A stretch of 64,000 bases of DNA, from NCBI GenBank assembly GCA_004026145.2, contig CP034985.2, forward strand, positions 3,214,956 to 3,278,955, in the 5' to 3' direction. Positions 20,901 through 32,533 of the stretch are shown here, in pieces (the first letter of the stretch is position 1; each line of letters begins with the position of its first letter). Made by a program: the position numbers and the translations under genes. The stretch comes from Takifugu bimaculatus. Taxonomy: Eukaryota > Chordata > Actinopteri > Tetraodontiformes > Tetraodontidae. The notes under the pieces were generated by a model. The model was not told the origin of the DNA and did no database searches. It saw nothing but the letters and a program-made list of their open reading frames with translations.

Positions 20901-22695
20901 TCAGCTGTGATTGGCCACATTCCGGTGTGGCTGGATGATGGTGGTGCACATAAACGGAGTGTGAGTGAAACACTATGTGGATTTGGCTGCTCCATGGTGT
21001 GGCAGGGGCAGCTGGGATCCTGCACAGAGTTGGCATTATTCATGTGGACTCCTGGCATGAGCACTTATGCACAACGCTGTGTTGGTGGTCCCTACACCAA
21101 CTGCCACTTTCCGCACAAGTCTGCAGAAGGGCCACAGAAAATCAGAACAGAATAGTAGATTTCCTGTAAAACATCTTTAAAGACATGAGAATTACAAACT
21201 TTGATGGTAAATACATGAAACCTGAGACATATCAGTTGGGGTCTTATTCAGGTTTCATAAATAACATTCATGAAAATGCTGCGTTTGTCTCTTAGTCATT
21301 GTTTTTTTTTAAATTTGGTTTTAGTAATCTAATTCATATTGTGTGTTTTTAGTCACTTCGAGGTTGGCATTCACCCCAACAACTTGTTGGACATGTGTTT
21401 ACAATAATGCAGCTCTGATTTTGTTCAAAATATTTTATACCATATAGACCTTTAATTCCTTAAGGAGATGTAATGACTTATGATCATGTGGATGATCATC
21501 ATATGTTCTCCAGTCATCAAAGTCGTCACGTGCATGTCTGACCGAACGCCCCACTTATAAACAAATGCAACATAAAAATGTCGTAAGAGAATAATGTTGC
21601 AATCACAGAAATTAAGCAGGAGAAATTATTCACAAACCCACAAAACAAATGCGAAAGAAAAATTCTGCAAATACGAAAACACAGAAAACCTCAACACAAC
21701 TGCTAGACATAAACGTAGCCTGTGCTGCTGGGGGGGCAAGCAGGAGGCCCAGATTAAAGTTAGCACACTTGGATTTTTTTCTATAATTTTACAGATTAGA
21801 TTTACACATTGTGGTTAATGACAAACGGTAAATACATATGCCAAATCAATGATATACATAAACGCAGTTTTATCTGTGTAGTGCAGTGAGGTCACTGGAA
21901 TACTTTGAATTAGATTGAACTAGATGATCAGCTCACTCTCCATGTTAGTTTTTGCCTTTTTCCTCATCCACATTTAAGTATTAATGGGCATCAGCTTCAT
22001 TCTCATATTGATTGAGGTATTCATCACTGTCATCAGCAAAGAGGGATGAGCCATTGTCCCACCACTCCATGAAATAAAAAATAAATTGAGGATACAGATG
22101 CTGCTGTCTTATGTCCGAGTGAGTTGAAAATTAATTACTTGCCATTTAACACAATCTTAATGGCATCCTATTTAAAATTCTAACTAAATGATCAAATCAA
22201 TTCAACTCACAACATTGCTGTGTTATGTAATAGAAAAATTGCAAATCTTAAAATGAGGCTACAGTCATTGCTTTGCAGCATTCTCCTATCTCCTGAAATC
22301 TCAAAACACTCTCTTAAATAAAATTATTCTAAAATCCGGACTCCACAATTCCAGCAGTACACAAAAACAACAAACACGGTGGAGTGATTTAAAATGAGTC
22401 CCCAGTTTATCTTGAATGGAAACAGTTTCTATTTAAGAGTTAAACCACAAAATGGTGTTAATGTTGGTTCAGGAGTTAACCCAATTTAAACTGTGCCATA
22501 ATGTACCAGTTTGAAATGCATTATTAACCAGTTATTAACCTTTTAAAATATTCTGAAATATTGAAAAAAATCCATTGGAAAAAAAACACCAGTGCTATCA
22601 GTAATTATTTTGAGCTCAACTTAAGATACATTTGTGTTTGAGATTTGTGTTTCATGTATGCATGTTATTATTCATACAATACCACCCCACCCCCC
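17991..22695. other. Non-coding region, no supported gene
   Basis: It is AT-rich with only short open frames lacking family motifs. The block 20760-21160 is more GC-balanced and open in several frames, but I do not recognise it. A short GAGT run lies near 19389. Confidence 0.55.
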
Positions 22696-22696
22696 C

Positions 22697-22750
<54 letters not shown>
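22696..22750. repeat. (CA)n microsatellite
   Basis: About 27 CA units follow a C-rich leader. Confidence 0.95.
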
Positions 22751-22751
<1 letters not shown>

Positions 22752-24578
22752 CTAGGATATGTGGCTGATGCCTGGAGTCTGCCCATTTCGTTTTCACGGT
22801 GGATGTTTTGTAGTCAACCTTGAACTCTTCCCATTTCCTTTTAGGCTACAGATTAGATTGGATTGATATCGAGCGATGCATTTACCCTCGATGGTGGGTC
22901 ATACGGGGAGTCCACCATCAACATGCCCACATTCATTACTTTCAGTGCTTTTCTAATAAATAAGCCTTAAAAGATTCACAGGGGAGGTAAAGGTCAGATT
23001 GAGGTTTTCTACAGTGTGACCAGGATTGAACTGGGACTACCTTTCTAAGAAACTGGAGAGTGGCAGATGTGATTGTGTTTTCCATCTTTTTTTACCATTA
23101 ACATTGAGTACAAGATGCCTAATGTAAAGAGACAAAATATACTAAACAGAATCCAATAATTCCATTCGTTCATATTGTACAATAACACATGAAGAATTCA
23201 GCCTTTCCTCTCATTACAGAATTTATATAGTATTAAAAAACATAATAGGATTTAATGCACTAGAATTTACATAACTAGAGTGTCATAAAAATGCTATTAT
23301 GTTATAAATTACTGGTGCCATGTGACATCCAGAGAGATAAAGTGCTGTTGTGTTGACGGAGGCAGGTTGTGATTGCTGTGTAACACTCCATGAGATAGCA
23401 TTGCCAGATCTGAAGATTTATGAGCCGTCTGTGGTGCTGCACACATTTTATTTCCCCTCAATATTTTTGGAGGAGGCTGGCAGGAATCCTATCCTGCAGC
23501 AAATGGAAACAAAAGAGGACAATCTTCTTTCTGCCTGCAGCTGCTTTCCTGGTTTCAACATGAGACCAACACTGCCCCCTTGAGTGTCTGTGGCTCCAAT
23601 TGTAAATTTGCTGGATGCGTGTGCGGCGCCACCCAGGAAGGGCTTAGTATACTTCCCAAATTTCAATTTCCACTAAGAGTCTGTATGACTCCCTACATCG
23701 ATAATCCTTGCCACAACAACGCCGCCCCAGGAATTCCGCCTGGAGAATTATCAAAGCCGCACAAGTCCTTACTAGTGAGGGGAAGAGACTGGTCCAATGT
23801 ACAAGATTAATGCTTTTATTTCCAAATTTCTTCTAACAATAATCACTAAAATACACGCACGCATCCATTCACACACTCAAACATGCAGATATTAGATTCA
23901 GATTCACAATATTTATCCTAAAAAAAAAAAAACCACACCACACAGGGTAGGATCCGCATTAACCAATTACGAAATAATGAAACAGTAATGGAACCCAAAT
24001 AAACATACAAAAATAACCCAAACAGCACACAAATAAAACAAACCCAAATCAAACCCAAATAACATGCAAATTAACCCACACAACAAACAAAGAACACACT
24101 TAATCAAAACCAAAGAACATGCGAAGTAACTCACATAGTAAACAATGAAATATCACGAGTCAACCCCAAATCCCCCCACAAACAAAACATTAAACCAAAT
24201 AAAATGGATCCTAATCCTTCTAGAGGCGCAGTTCACTTACACACACACACTTTAAAACTTGGACCAAGCACAACTATACCTCTCAGAGGTAGACAGGAGC
24301 GGCGCAGGACAGCGCAAGGTTGGAACCGTGCGCGATTAACCAAATGCGGATGGCAAAACAGCAGCTGGCCAACAGCAGCGAGAGGGAAGCGCCCCAGAGC
24401 CGGCACCTGTAACAATTACTCCTGTCATGAGGGAAAAGCAATTTAGATTCGATGATAATTCCCCATATATAGTGGAGCTAAAAGCAGCCACTACCTACCG
24501 TCAGGTAAGGAAAAAAATCTTTGAAGCGAGGAAGACGCACACCGAGCCACCGTGGCGTTAACGCTGACAAGGCTAATT
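22751..24578. other. Non-coding region with an A/C-rich block
   Basis: No gene was found. The stretch 23920-24200 is strongly biased to A and C on the plus strand, with recurring AACCCAAAT, AACACAC and AAACAAA words. It is followed by a GC-richer block (24220-24570). Together they could be an old LTR or a decayed satellite; the sequence does not decide. Confidence 0.45.
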
Positions 24579-27520
24579 AAGATTAAGATGTACTTTATTC
24601 ATCCCCGTAGGGAAATTGAATTGTAGTAGCAACCTATACAAAGTATAGGAACAGAATAAATAAATACAAATAAGATTAGAACGTTATAAGCATATATACA
24701 GCATATATTATAAGCATATATATTATATATACATAATATATACATATTATAAGCATTGTAAGCATATATACATAAATATAGAATAAAATAGAAATAAAAT
24801 TACAACATAAACATTAAAACAATTATCGTTATTGAATGGTTTGGACCTGAGCTGATGCATGAGTCCGGTCAAGAGAGCTCAGCTCTGACAGAGAGGGATG
24901 AATTATACAGTTTGATGGTGGACGGCAGGAAGGACTTCCTGTACTGTTCCTTGGAGCAGCGAGGCTGCAGGAATCTGTTGCTGAAGCTGCTTCTCAGTTT
25001 GTCCACTGTGTTATGCAGGGGGTGGGAGGGATTGTACATGATTGTCGGCAGTTTCAACACCATCCTGTCCCTCACCACCTCGTCTAAGTTAGCAAGTTTA
25101 AATCCAACAACAGACCCTGCCTGAGTTTTTTGAGTCTGTTGGCATCCTTTGCTTTAATGCCTGCACCCCAGCACACTACAGCAAAGAAGATGGTGCTAGC
25201 CATGACATGAAAGAACATGTGGAGCATCCTGCTGCAAACTCTGAAGGAGCTGAGTCTCCTGAGGAAGTAGAGTCTGCTCATGGCCTTCTTGTAAACAGCA
25301 TTGGTGTTTGTGGACCACTCCAGTTTATTGTCCAGCTGAACACCCAGGAACCTGTAATATGGGACTATTTCCACATCTTTCCCACTAATGCAGACTGGGG
25401 AGAGTGGGGACTTGCTTTTACTGAAATCCACCACCATCTCCTTCATCTTGATCACGTTGAGCTGCAGAAGGTTCTCCCTGCTCCACCTAACAAAACTCTC
25501 CACAAGGTCCCTGTATTCATCCTCCTGTCCATTCTCCCCACATCCGACTATGACTGTGTCATCAGAGTACTTCTGGAGATGACATGTCTCAGAGTGGTAC
25601 TGGAAGTCAGCTGTGTAGGTGGTGAACAGAAAGGGGGAGAGCACAGTTCCTTGGGGAGCTCCTGTGTTGCTCATCAGGGGGTTGGACACACAGCTCCGCA
25701 GTCTCACAAACTGTGGTCGACTTGTCAGGTAGTCCTCGATCGAAGATGGTGTTGAAGGCAGAAGAGAAGTCAAAGAACATGACCCGCACTGTGGTGTTTA
25801 GTCTGTCCAAGGAGGAGTAAGTCCTCTGTAGCACGTATATTACCGCATCATCAACCCCCACCTTGGGCTGATAGGCAAACTGCAGAGGGTCCTGAAAGGG
25901 GCTCACCAGAGGTCTGAGGTGTGACAGCACAAGCCGCTCCATGACCTTCATAATGTGGGAGGTCAGTGCTATTGGCCTGTAGTCACTTGGTGCCACAGGA
26001 TGGGTCTTCTTCGGCACCGGGACCAGACAGGATGTCTTCCAAAGCACTGGGATCCTCTGAAGATGAAGGCTCTGGTTGAACAGGTGCTGCAATATTCCAC
26101 ACAGCTGCCTGGAGCAGTTCTTCAGCACTCGTGGGCTGATGCCATCCGGTCCGGCAGCCTTTCTCTGGTTGAGCCTCTCCAGCTCTCTCCTCACCTGGCT
26201 AGACGTGAAGGATAGTCCTGTCGGGGGGATGGGTGACATGTTGGAATCTATGTAGGGTGTCATCAGGGGGGAGGTGGAAGAAGTTGGCAGAGGTGTTAGG
26301 GGCTCTGGGAGGTGTGAAGGGGACCCATTGTTATCCAGAGGAATATTGGGACAGCTGGGGGAGGGGGAGCTGGAATAAAACCTGTTGAAAAACTGGTTCA
26401 ACTCATTAGCTTGGTCCACGTTCCCATCAGCTGAGCGTATTCCTTTCTTCTGGAAGCCAATGATTGTCCTCATCCCACTCCAAACATCCCTGGTCTGGTT
26501 CCTCTCCAGTCTCTCCTCCAGCTTCTCCCTATAGGCGTTCCTTCTGTACTCTCCTGAGCTCAGCCGGGTCCCCAGCAGTGAAGGCCCTCTTCTTCATGTT
26601 CAAAAGGGCCTTCAGGTCACTTGTCACCTATGGTTTGTTGTTTGGGTAACAGCGTACCTTGTTGGTGGGGACGGAGTTCTCAGTGCAGAACTTGATGTAG
26701 TCAAAAACACAGTCTGTCAGTCCATCCAGGTCCTCACCATGTGGTTCACAGAGAGCAGACCAGTTGGTGGTCTCCAGGGCATCCCGCAGACAGTCCATGT
26801 CACCATCTGACCATTTCATAACAGTCCTCACAGTGACTGATTGCTGCTGAACCACAGGTGTGTATGATGGGGAGAGCAGCACGAGATTATGGTCAGACTT
26901 GCCTAGTGGAGGGAGTGCAGTGGAGGTGTATGCATTGGTGACATTAGCATACAGTAAATCCAAAGTCTTAACGTCTCTCGTGCTGCACTGGACATATTGA
27001 TGGAATGTAGGGAGAGTGGATTTAAGGGAGGCATGATTGAAGTCACCTATGATGAGAATAAAGGCTCCGGGATGTTTAGTCTGCAGGTCAGCCGTGACAG
27101 AGTGAATAACGTCACAGGCCGTTTCCGCTTTACCGGTCGGAGGAATATAAACATTGATGGCGATGACATTAGTAGACTCCCGTGGCAAATAGTATGGACG
27201 GAGTCCGATAGCAATAAGTTCCACGTCGGGACTGCACACGCGCTCCTTGATGTGAATATGCTCCGGGTTGCACCACCTGTTGCTAACGAACACGGCAAGT
27301 CCCCCTCCTTTCTTCTTACCGGCCGCGGTGGTGTCTCGGTCCGCTCGCACAGTCGTGAAACCAGCGATCGTCACATTAGAGTCCGGTATCAGTCCATGGA
27401 GCCATGTCTCCCTGAAACACATGATACTGGCCTTTGTACTCCCGCTGTGTCCGTGTGAGCGCCTCCAGCTCATCCATCTTATTTGCCAGGGACCTGACAT
27501 TCCCCGTTATGACCTTAAAT
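24579..27520 (-). mobile_element. Rex1-type LINE, second copy
   Basis: The element runs on the minus strand from a 5' region near 27520 to a 3' end beginning AAGATTAAGATGTACTTTAT on the plus strand, with an AT-rich terminal section (24640-24810). It carries the same protein order as the copy at 8251-11241 and the Rex1 primer-like site TTCTGCCTTCAACACC near 25750. Its length of about 2.9 kb means it is nearly complete. Unlike the first copy, its endonuclease keeps the SDH motif. The 5' end abuts an L2 directly. Confidence 0.88.
24870..26473 (-). pseudogene. Rex1-2 reverse transcriptase
   Basis: The minus strand encodes AAGPDGISPRVLKNCSRQL, SDYRPIALTSHIMKVMERLV, FQDPLQFAYQPKVGVDDAVI, VMFFDFSSAFNTIF, GAPQGTVLSPFLFTTYTADF, YSDDTVIVGCG, FLGVQLDNKLEWSTNT and LYFLRRLSSFRVCSRMLHMF. 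These are the palm, catalytic YSDD box, thumb and C-terminus in order. A frameshift near 25740 splits the frame between the AFNTI block and PQG. Function, if intact, would be LINE reverse transcription at the nicked target. Confidence 0.9.
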
Positions 27521-27573
27521 ATCATATTCCTCGTGTTACTGGTCGAGGAGGGGGAGTGGCAGCAATCTATCAC
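26628..27573 (-). pseudogene. Rex1-2 endonuclease
   Basis: The longest frame (26628-27500) has no stop over about 290 codons and contains CFRETWLHGLI, GGGLAVFVSNRWCNPEHIHI, ELIAIGLRPYYLPRE, VYIPPTG, FILIIGDFNHASL and LPPLGKSDHNLVLLSP. These match the EEP endonuclease, with the metal-binding ETW, GDFN and SDH motifs present. The N-terminal block VRSLANKMDELEALTRTQRE is in a neighbouring frame (27376-27573), so one frameshift separates start and body. It continues toward the RT frame at 26473. Confidence 0.88.
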
Positions 27574-28213
27574 TCCAAGTTATTAATTAATCCTAGACCA
27601 AAACATGGCTCCAGTTCATTTGAACGCCTCACTCTTGGCATCACCCATCTGAATTGGAAGGCAGAAAAGCCACTTCTGTTTGTTGTTGTATATTGGCCCC
27701 CTGCTTGGGCCACATTCAGAGTTCCTTTCTGAGTTCTATGATTTCTTATCTGACTTGGTCCTTAGAACAGACAAAGTCATTATCATTGGAGACTTTAATA
27801 TCCATGTAGACGTTGTAAATGACTTTAGAAATGGCTTCATTTCATTACTTGAGTCAGTTGGTCTCCTCCAGCAGATAAACCAACCAACTCATAGCTTCAA
27901 CCACACCTTAGTTCTGACTTATGGTGTTGAGGTAGAACATGTGTCAGTGTTCCCTCAGAACCCACTCCTGTCAGATCATTCATTGATCACTTTTACATTT
28001 ATGATTAAGGATTCTTCTATCCTCAGAACACAGTCTTACTATAGCAGATGTCTTTCAGATAATGCTGTAGCTAAGTTTAAGGAAGCAATCCCTGTGCTAA
28101 TCCCAGGACCACTGTGTGTTTCCCCAGGGATAAATCATTATAATCTTAGCCCTGCTGAGGTTGACTCTATTGCTGAAGGTGCAGCAACCTTTTCCCTGGT
28201 GGACACCCCCTAA
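27521..28213 (+). pseudogene. L2-type LINE endonuclease fragment
   Basis: The plus strand reads GRGGGVAAIYHSKLLINPRP, FERLTLGITHLNWK and, after a frameshift near 27700, YDFLSDLVLRTDKVIIIGDF with NIHVD, SHSFNH-like text (THSFNHTLVLTYGVEVEHVS) and LSDHSLITFTF. These are the GDFN and SDH blocks of L2 endonuclease. The frame ends at 28213 where a foreign 3' tail begins. The central RT of this L2 is missing, and its 3' part resumes at 28258. Confidence 0.88.
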
Positions 28214-28257
28214 AGGGATCAATAAAGTACTCTTGAATCTTGAATCTTGAACCTCAC
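28205..28257 (+). repeat. Short LINE 3' tail with TTGAATC repeats
   Basis: The sequence AAAGGGATCAATAAAGTA is followed by three TCTTGAATC-like units. It looks like the extreme 3' end of another LINE, caught between the endonuclease and the C-terminal RT parts of the surrounding L2. Confidence 0.6.
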
Positions 28258-29400
28258 TGAGAATCATGCTTGAAAACTGAGGTTAATGGTGTTTGGTCCT
28301 GAACCTCTCAGGGATAGATTAGATCACTCTAGATGATATCTCATTAACATATAGTCTCTCTGTGAGGAATCTAGGAGTAACTTTTGACCAAAACCTCTCC
28401 TTCAACTCACACATTAAAACAGTCTCTAGAAGTGCCTTTTTTCACTTGAGGAACATCACAAAGATCAGGAAACTACTGACGCGGCATGATGCTGAAAAGT
28501 TAGTCCATGCATTTGTTACTTCCAGGCTGGACTATTGTAATTCTTTATTATCAGAGCAGGGTGTTCAAACAACTCTTTAAGAAGCCTCCAGCTGATCCAA
28601 AATGCTGCAGCCAGAGTTCTGACAGGTATTGACAAAAGAGATCACATAACTCCTGTACTGGCGTCTCTTCATTGGCTGCCCGTTAAATTCAGAATAATTT
28701 TTAAAACCCTTCTTTTGACCTCAGAGGCCTAGCTCCATCCTAAGTGGAGGAGCTAGTGACACCTTACCAGCCCAATAGACCGCTCCGCTCTCAGAATGCT
28801 GGTCTACTTGTGGTTCCCAGAGTTTCTAGGAGTAGAATGGGGGGCCGAGCATTTACCCACTAGGCCCCCCTGCTATGGAACCAGCTCCCTGTCCAGGTAC
28901 GGGAAGCTGACTCCATCTCTACTTTTAAAATTAGGCTTAAAACCTACCTCTTTGAAAAAGCTGTTGTTACTAATTCTGTAGTTCCAGTTACTATCATAGA
29001 CAGGCAAATTATCATACTTAGGGGGTTGTCTAATCATTAGGTTAACATCTTAGTTATGCTGCTATAGGCCAAGGCTGCTGGGGTCCAGAAACATGATCAC
29101 CTGACAGGCCTCTGTCACCCCACTGGGTCATGGTCTCCTCTCCTCTCCTCTCCTCTCCTCTCCTCTCCTCTCCTCTCCTCTCCTCTCCATTCTATCCTCT
29201 ACCTGTCCTCTCCCCCTCCTCTCTCTCTACCCAGCCGGCCATCAGCAGGAGGGTCCCCCTACATGAGCCTGGTACTGCTCAAGGTTTCTTCCTGTTAAAG
29301 GGGAGTTTTTCCTTGCCACTGTTGCTTGTTGGGGGTTAGGCCCTAGGATCCTGGAAAGCGCCTTGAAACAATTTCGATTGTAAAAGACGCTATATAAATA
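28258..29400 (+). mobile_element. L2-type LINE, RT C-terminus and 3' UTR
   Basis: The plus strand contains VRNLGVTFDQNLSFNSHIK-type sequence (28362-28580), LVHAFVTSRLDYCNSLLS, LIQNAAARVLTGIDKRDHIT-like text and a 3' UTR with GAGCCTGGTACTGCTCAAGG. A TCCTC pentanucleotide run (29133-29187) follows, and the element ends at TATATAAATA without a GATT tail. Stops and frameshifts occur throughout. It is fused directly to Gypsy-2 at 29401. Confidence 0.88.
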
Positions 29401-29430
29401 ATAGTAGCCCATCAGTCGGGGCTCGGGTGG

Positions 29431-30656
29431 GTGCGTTTACCACATCCGGTTCCTCGGGCTCTAGATGGACACATCCTTGGCAGCATTACTCACCGGACCT
29501 CTCCAGTTCAGCTGCTGATCTCTGGCAACCACCACGAGACGATCCAGTTTCACATCCTGGACTTCCTCAACCCACCACTAATCCTGGGGTATCCCTGGCT
29601 CCAACTCCACAATCCCCACATAGACTGGTCTACCAGAGCTATTCGAGAGTGGAGCTCCTCTTGTCACCTAAGATGTCTGCAGCAAGCCTTTTTGCCCGCT
29701 TGTCCTCCCCATTCCTGTTCATTACCTGATCTCTCCATGGTGCCACCTGAGTATCAGGATTTCTACCAGGTTTTCAGTAAAGACAGGGCTACCTCTCTGC
29801 CACCTCACCGACCCTATGATTGCACCATTGACCTCCTGCCAGGCACCTCCCCTCCACGGGGGGCCTTGTACTCTCTAGCGGAACCCGCCTAAAAGGCCAT
29901 GGATACCTATATTAATGATTCACTGGCTGCGGGTCTCATGTGTCCCTCTTCTTCTCCTGCAGGTGCAGAGTTTTCCTTTGTCAGTAAGGATGGGAGCATG
30001 AGGCCCTGTATTGACTACCATGGTCTTAACTGCATTACCGTCAAAAATTGGTACCCCCTCCCTCTCATCTCGTCTATTTTCGAAGTGCTCCAGGAATCCA
30101 CCATCTTCACTAAACCAGACTTGCAAAATGCCTACCATCTCGACCGCATCAGAGAGGGAGATGAGTGAAAGACAGCATTCAACACACACTCGGGACACTA
30201 TGAATACCCTGTCATGCCATTTGGCCTCACCAATGCGCCAGCTGTCTTCCAAGTCTTAAGGACGTTCTGCGGGACATGCTCAATGGATTTGCTTTTGTGT
30301 ATCTGGACGATATCCTGATCCCTAATACCCATGAGGAGCACATCCACCATGTGCAGTCTGTACTCCAGCGCCTGCAGGAGAACTCATTGTTCGTTAAGGC
30401 AGAGAAGTGTGAATTCCATGTCACCACAGTTGCTTTCTTGAGATGCGTTGTGGCTAAAGGACATCTTCAGATGGATCCAACGAAGGTTTCTGCCGTTACC
30501 ACCTGGGCTGTACCGGAGAACCAAAAGCAGCTGCAGTGTCTTATGTCATTTCATTTGGAATTATTGCGCTTTGGCAGCTCCCCTTGTTCTCACATCTCTG
30601 ACTTTGTCACAGGCCTTCCCACCTCGCAGGGCTTCAGTCATTTTGACCATTGTTGA
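29431..30656 (+). pseudogene. Gypsy-2 reverse transcriptase region
   Basis: Frames on the plus strand give GSITHRTSPVQLLISGNHHE, PLILGYPWLQLHNPHIDWST, RPYDCTIDLLPGTSPPRGAL, GLMCPSSSPAGAEFSFVSKD, RPCIDYHGLNCITVKNWYPL and FTKPDLQNAYHLDRIREGDE. After further breaks come MPFGLTNAPAVFQ and FAFVYLDDILIPN. The catalytic YLDD is intact, but motif A reads KPDL for the usual KLDL, and in-frame stops occur at 29890, 30166 and elsewhere. At about 30590 the RT passes directly into integrase (DFVTGLP), so RNase H and the integrase zinc region are deleted. Confidence 0.87.
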
Positions 30657-31204
30657 ATGCTTCAGTAAGATGACCCATTTGGTTCCATTGCCCAAGCCCT
30701 CTGCCAAAGAGACTGCACAATTGTTTCTGCTCCATGTAGTCTGTCTCCCCAATGATGTGGTGTCAGACCGGGGACCCCAGTTCACTTCAACATTCTGGAA
30801 GGAGTTTTGCAGGCTGTTGGGAGGCCACCACCAGTCTGTCTTCTGGATTTCACCCACAGACCAATGGGCAAACGGAACCAGGAGATGGGACAGCCCTGCA
30901 AAGCATGGTGACAGGCAATCCCTCCTCCCAGTCCGAACAGCTTGTGTGGATTGAATATGCCCACAACTCCCTTGTCTGCTCGGCCACCCTTTTTTTTTTG
31001 CCGTTTCAGTGCTGTTATGGGTACCAACTCCCACTGTTTCCTGCCCTTGAAAAGGAGGTCATTGTCATCACACCTGGCACCAAGCACGGCCATCCCTTCT
31101 TTGTGCTGCTGACTGTTGTTCTGTTGCTGCCAATCAACACTGATTTCCCTAGCCCCAGTCTACCAGGTTGGTCAGAAGGTCTGGCTTTCCACTAGGGATT
31201 TGCC
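30451..31204 (+). repeat. Left arm of ~755-bp inverted repeat (integrase region)
   Basis: This arm is the reverse complement of 31546-32307. It encodes the end of RT and the integrase core on the plus strand (ECFSKMTHLVPLPKPSAKET, NDVVSDRGPQFTSTFWKEFC, EQLVWIEYAHNSLVCSAT). I compared the boundaries and several interior stretches: differences are rare, with one eight-base indel near 30880/31880. The frame differs from usual Gypsy integrase after QFTSTFWKEFC. Confidence 0.93.
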
Positions 31205-31545
31205 CCTACAAGTGGAATCTAGGAAATTAGCTCCCAGATTCATTGGCCCCTTCCCCTAACCCTACCTTTCATGTGTCTAGGGTCAAGCCTGTTTGGGTAA
31301 GTCCACTGGTTCCCCTGTGCCACCCCCTCCCCCACCTCAGTTGATCAATGGAGGTCCCGTGTATGCTGTGAGGCAGCTTCTCCGCTCTCGTCGTCGTGGA
31401 AGAGGGATACAGTATCTGGTAGACTGGGAGGGTTAGAGGAACACACTTGGGTTCCAGCTTGGTTTATCATGTCCCCGCAACTGATAAGGGACTTTGACCA
31501 CCTGCATCCGGACCAGCCTACTCCGTCATCTGTCAATGCCTGGAA
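31205..31545 (+). pseudogene. Spacer: Gypsy-2 integrase C-terminus and chromodomain
   Basis: The plus strand reads LPLQVESRKLAPRFIGPF, a shortened FHVSRVKP block, then GGPVYAVRQLLRSRRRGRGI and QYLVDWEG followed by a stop and frame change, then WVPAWFIMSPQLIRDFD-like sequence. This is the C-terminal part and chromodomain of a chromovirus integrase, which normally guides insertion to marked chromatin. It is the loop between the inverted-repeat arms. Confidence 0.82.
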
Positions 31546-32307
31546 GGCAAATCCCTAGTGGAAAGCCAGACCTTCTGACCAACCTGGTAGACTGGGGCTA
31601 GGGAAATCAGTGTTGATTGGCAGCAACAGAACAACAGTCAGCAGCACAAAGAAGGGATGCCCGTGCTTGGTGCCAGGTGTGATGACAATGACCTCCTTTT
31701 CAAGGGCAGGAAACAGTGGGAGTTGGTACCCATAACAGCACTGAAACGGCAAAAAAAAAAGGGTGGCCGAGCAGACAAGGGAGTTGTGGGCATATTCAAT
31801 CCACACAAGCTGTTCGGACTGGGAGGAGGGATTGTCTGTCACCATGCTTTGCAGGGCTGTCCCATCTCCTGGTTCACACGTTCCGTTTGCCCATTGGTCT
31901 GTGGGTGAAATCCAGAAGACAGACTGGTGGTGGCCTCCCAACAGCCTGCAAAACTCCTTCCAGAATGTTGAAGTGAACTGGGGTCCCCGGTCTGACACCA
32001 CATCATTGGGGAGACAGACTACATGGAGCAGAAACAATTGTGCAGTCTCTTTGGCAGAGGGCTTGGGCAATGGAACCAAATGGGTCATCTTACTGAAGCA
32101 TTCAACAATGGTCAAAATGACTGAAGCCCTGCAAGGTGGGAAGGCCTGTGACAAAGTCAGAGATGTGAGAACAAGGGGAGCTGCCAAAGCGCAATAATTC
32201 CAAATGAAACGACATAAGACACTGCAGCTGCTTTTGGTTCTCCGGTACAGCCCAGGTGGTAACGGCAGAAACCTCCGTTGGATCCATCTGAAGATGTCCT
32301 TTAGCCA
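31546..32307 (-). repeat. Right arm of ~755-bp inverted repeat
   Basis: Inverted copy of 30451-31204. On the minus strand a single frame from 32433 to 31555 stays open for 292 codons, longer than in the left arm, reading LPKPSAKETAQLFLLHVVCL, NDVVSDRGPQFTSTFWKEFC and EQLVWIEYAHNSLVCSAT. It contains eight extra bases (GTTCACAC on the plus strand near 31872) relative to the left arm. Its outer end touches the 16-bp hairpin at 32312. Confidence 0.93.
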
Positions 32308-32311
32308 ATTA

Positions 32312-32347
32312 CTACGGAGCAGAAGAGTCACCTCTTCTGCTCCGTAG
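32312..32347. repeat. Perfect 16-bp hairpin at the inverted-repeat boundary
   Basis: Arms CTACGGAGCAGAAGAG and CTCTTCTGCTCCGTAG are exact reverse complements around the four-base loop TCAC. It starts four bases outside the right arm of the large inverted repeat, where plus-strand Gypsy sequence resumes. Confidence 0.92.
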
Positions 32348-32533
32348 ATGGATGATGGCTCTGAGGGGTGCGCTCCGCCAGATGTATGTTTCATCTGACC
32401 CTGAAGTGGCCTCCTGTGTCTCCAGGAATCCAAGATTTTTATTTATTTTCTGGGGTTGGCTTTTTTTTTTTTTCTTGCCCTGGAGCTGCATTTGGGACAT
32501 TGGGGGCCGTCCCTGGAGGGGGGGGGGGGGTCC

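Noticed and set aside
20762..21155. Overlapping open frames on both strands, about 100 codons each
   Set aside because: No recognisable domain, no splice context and similar openness on both strands; kept only as an unexplained block.
25207..25755. Plus-strand 182-codon open frame
   Set aside because: Antisense shadow of the Rex1-2 reverse transcriptase; no family motif on the plus strand.
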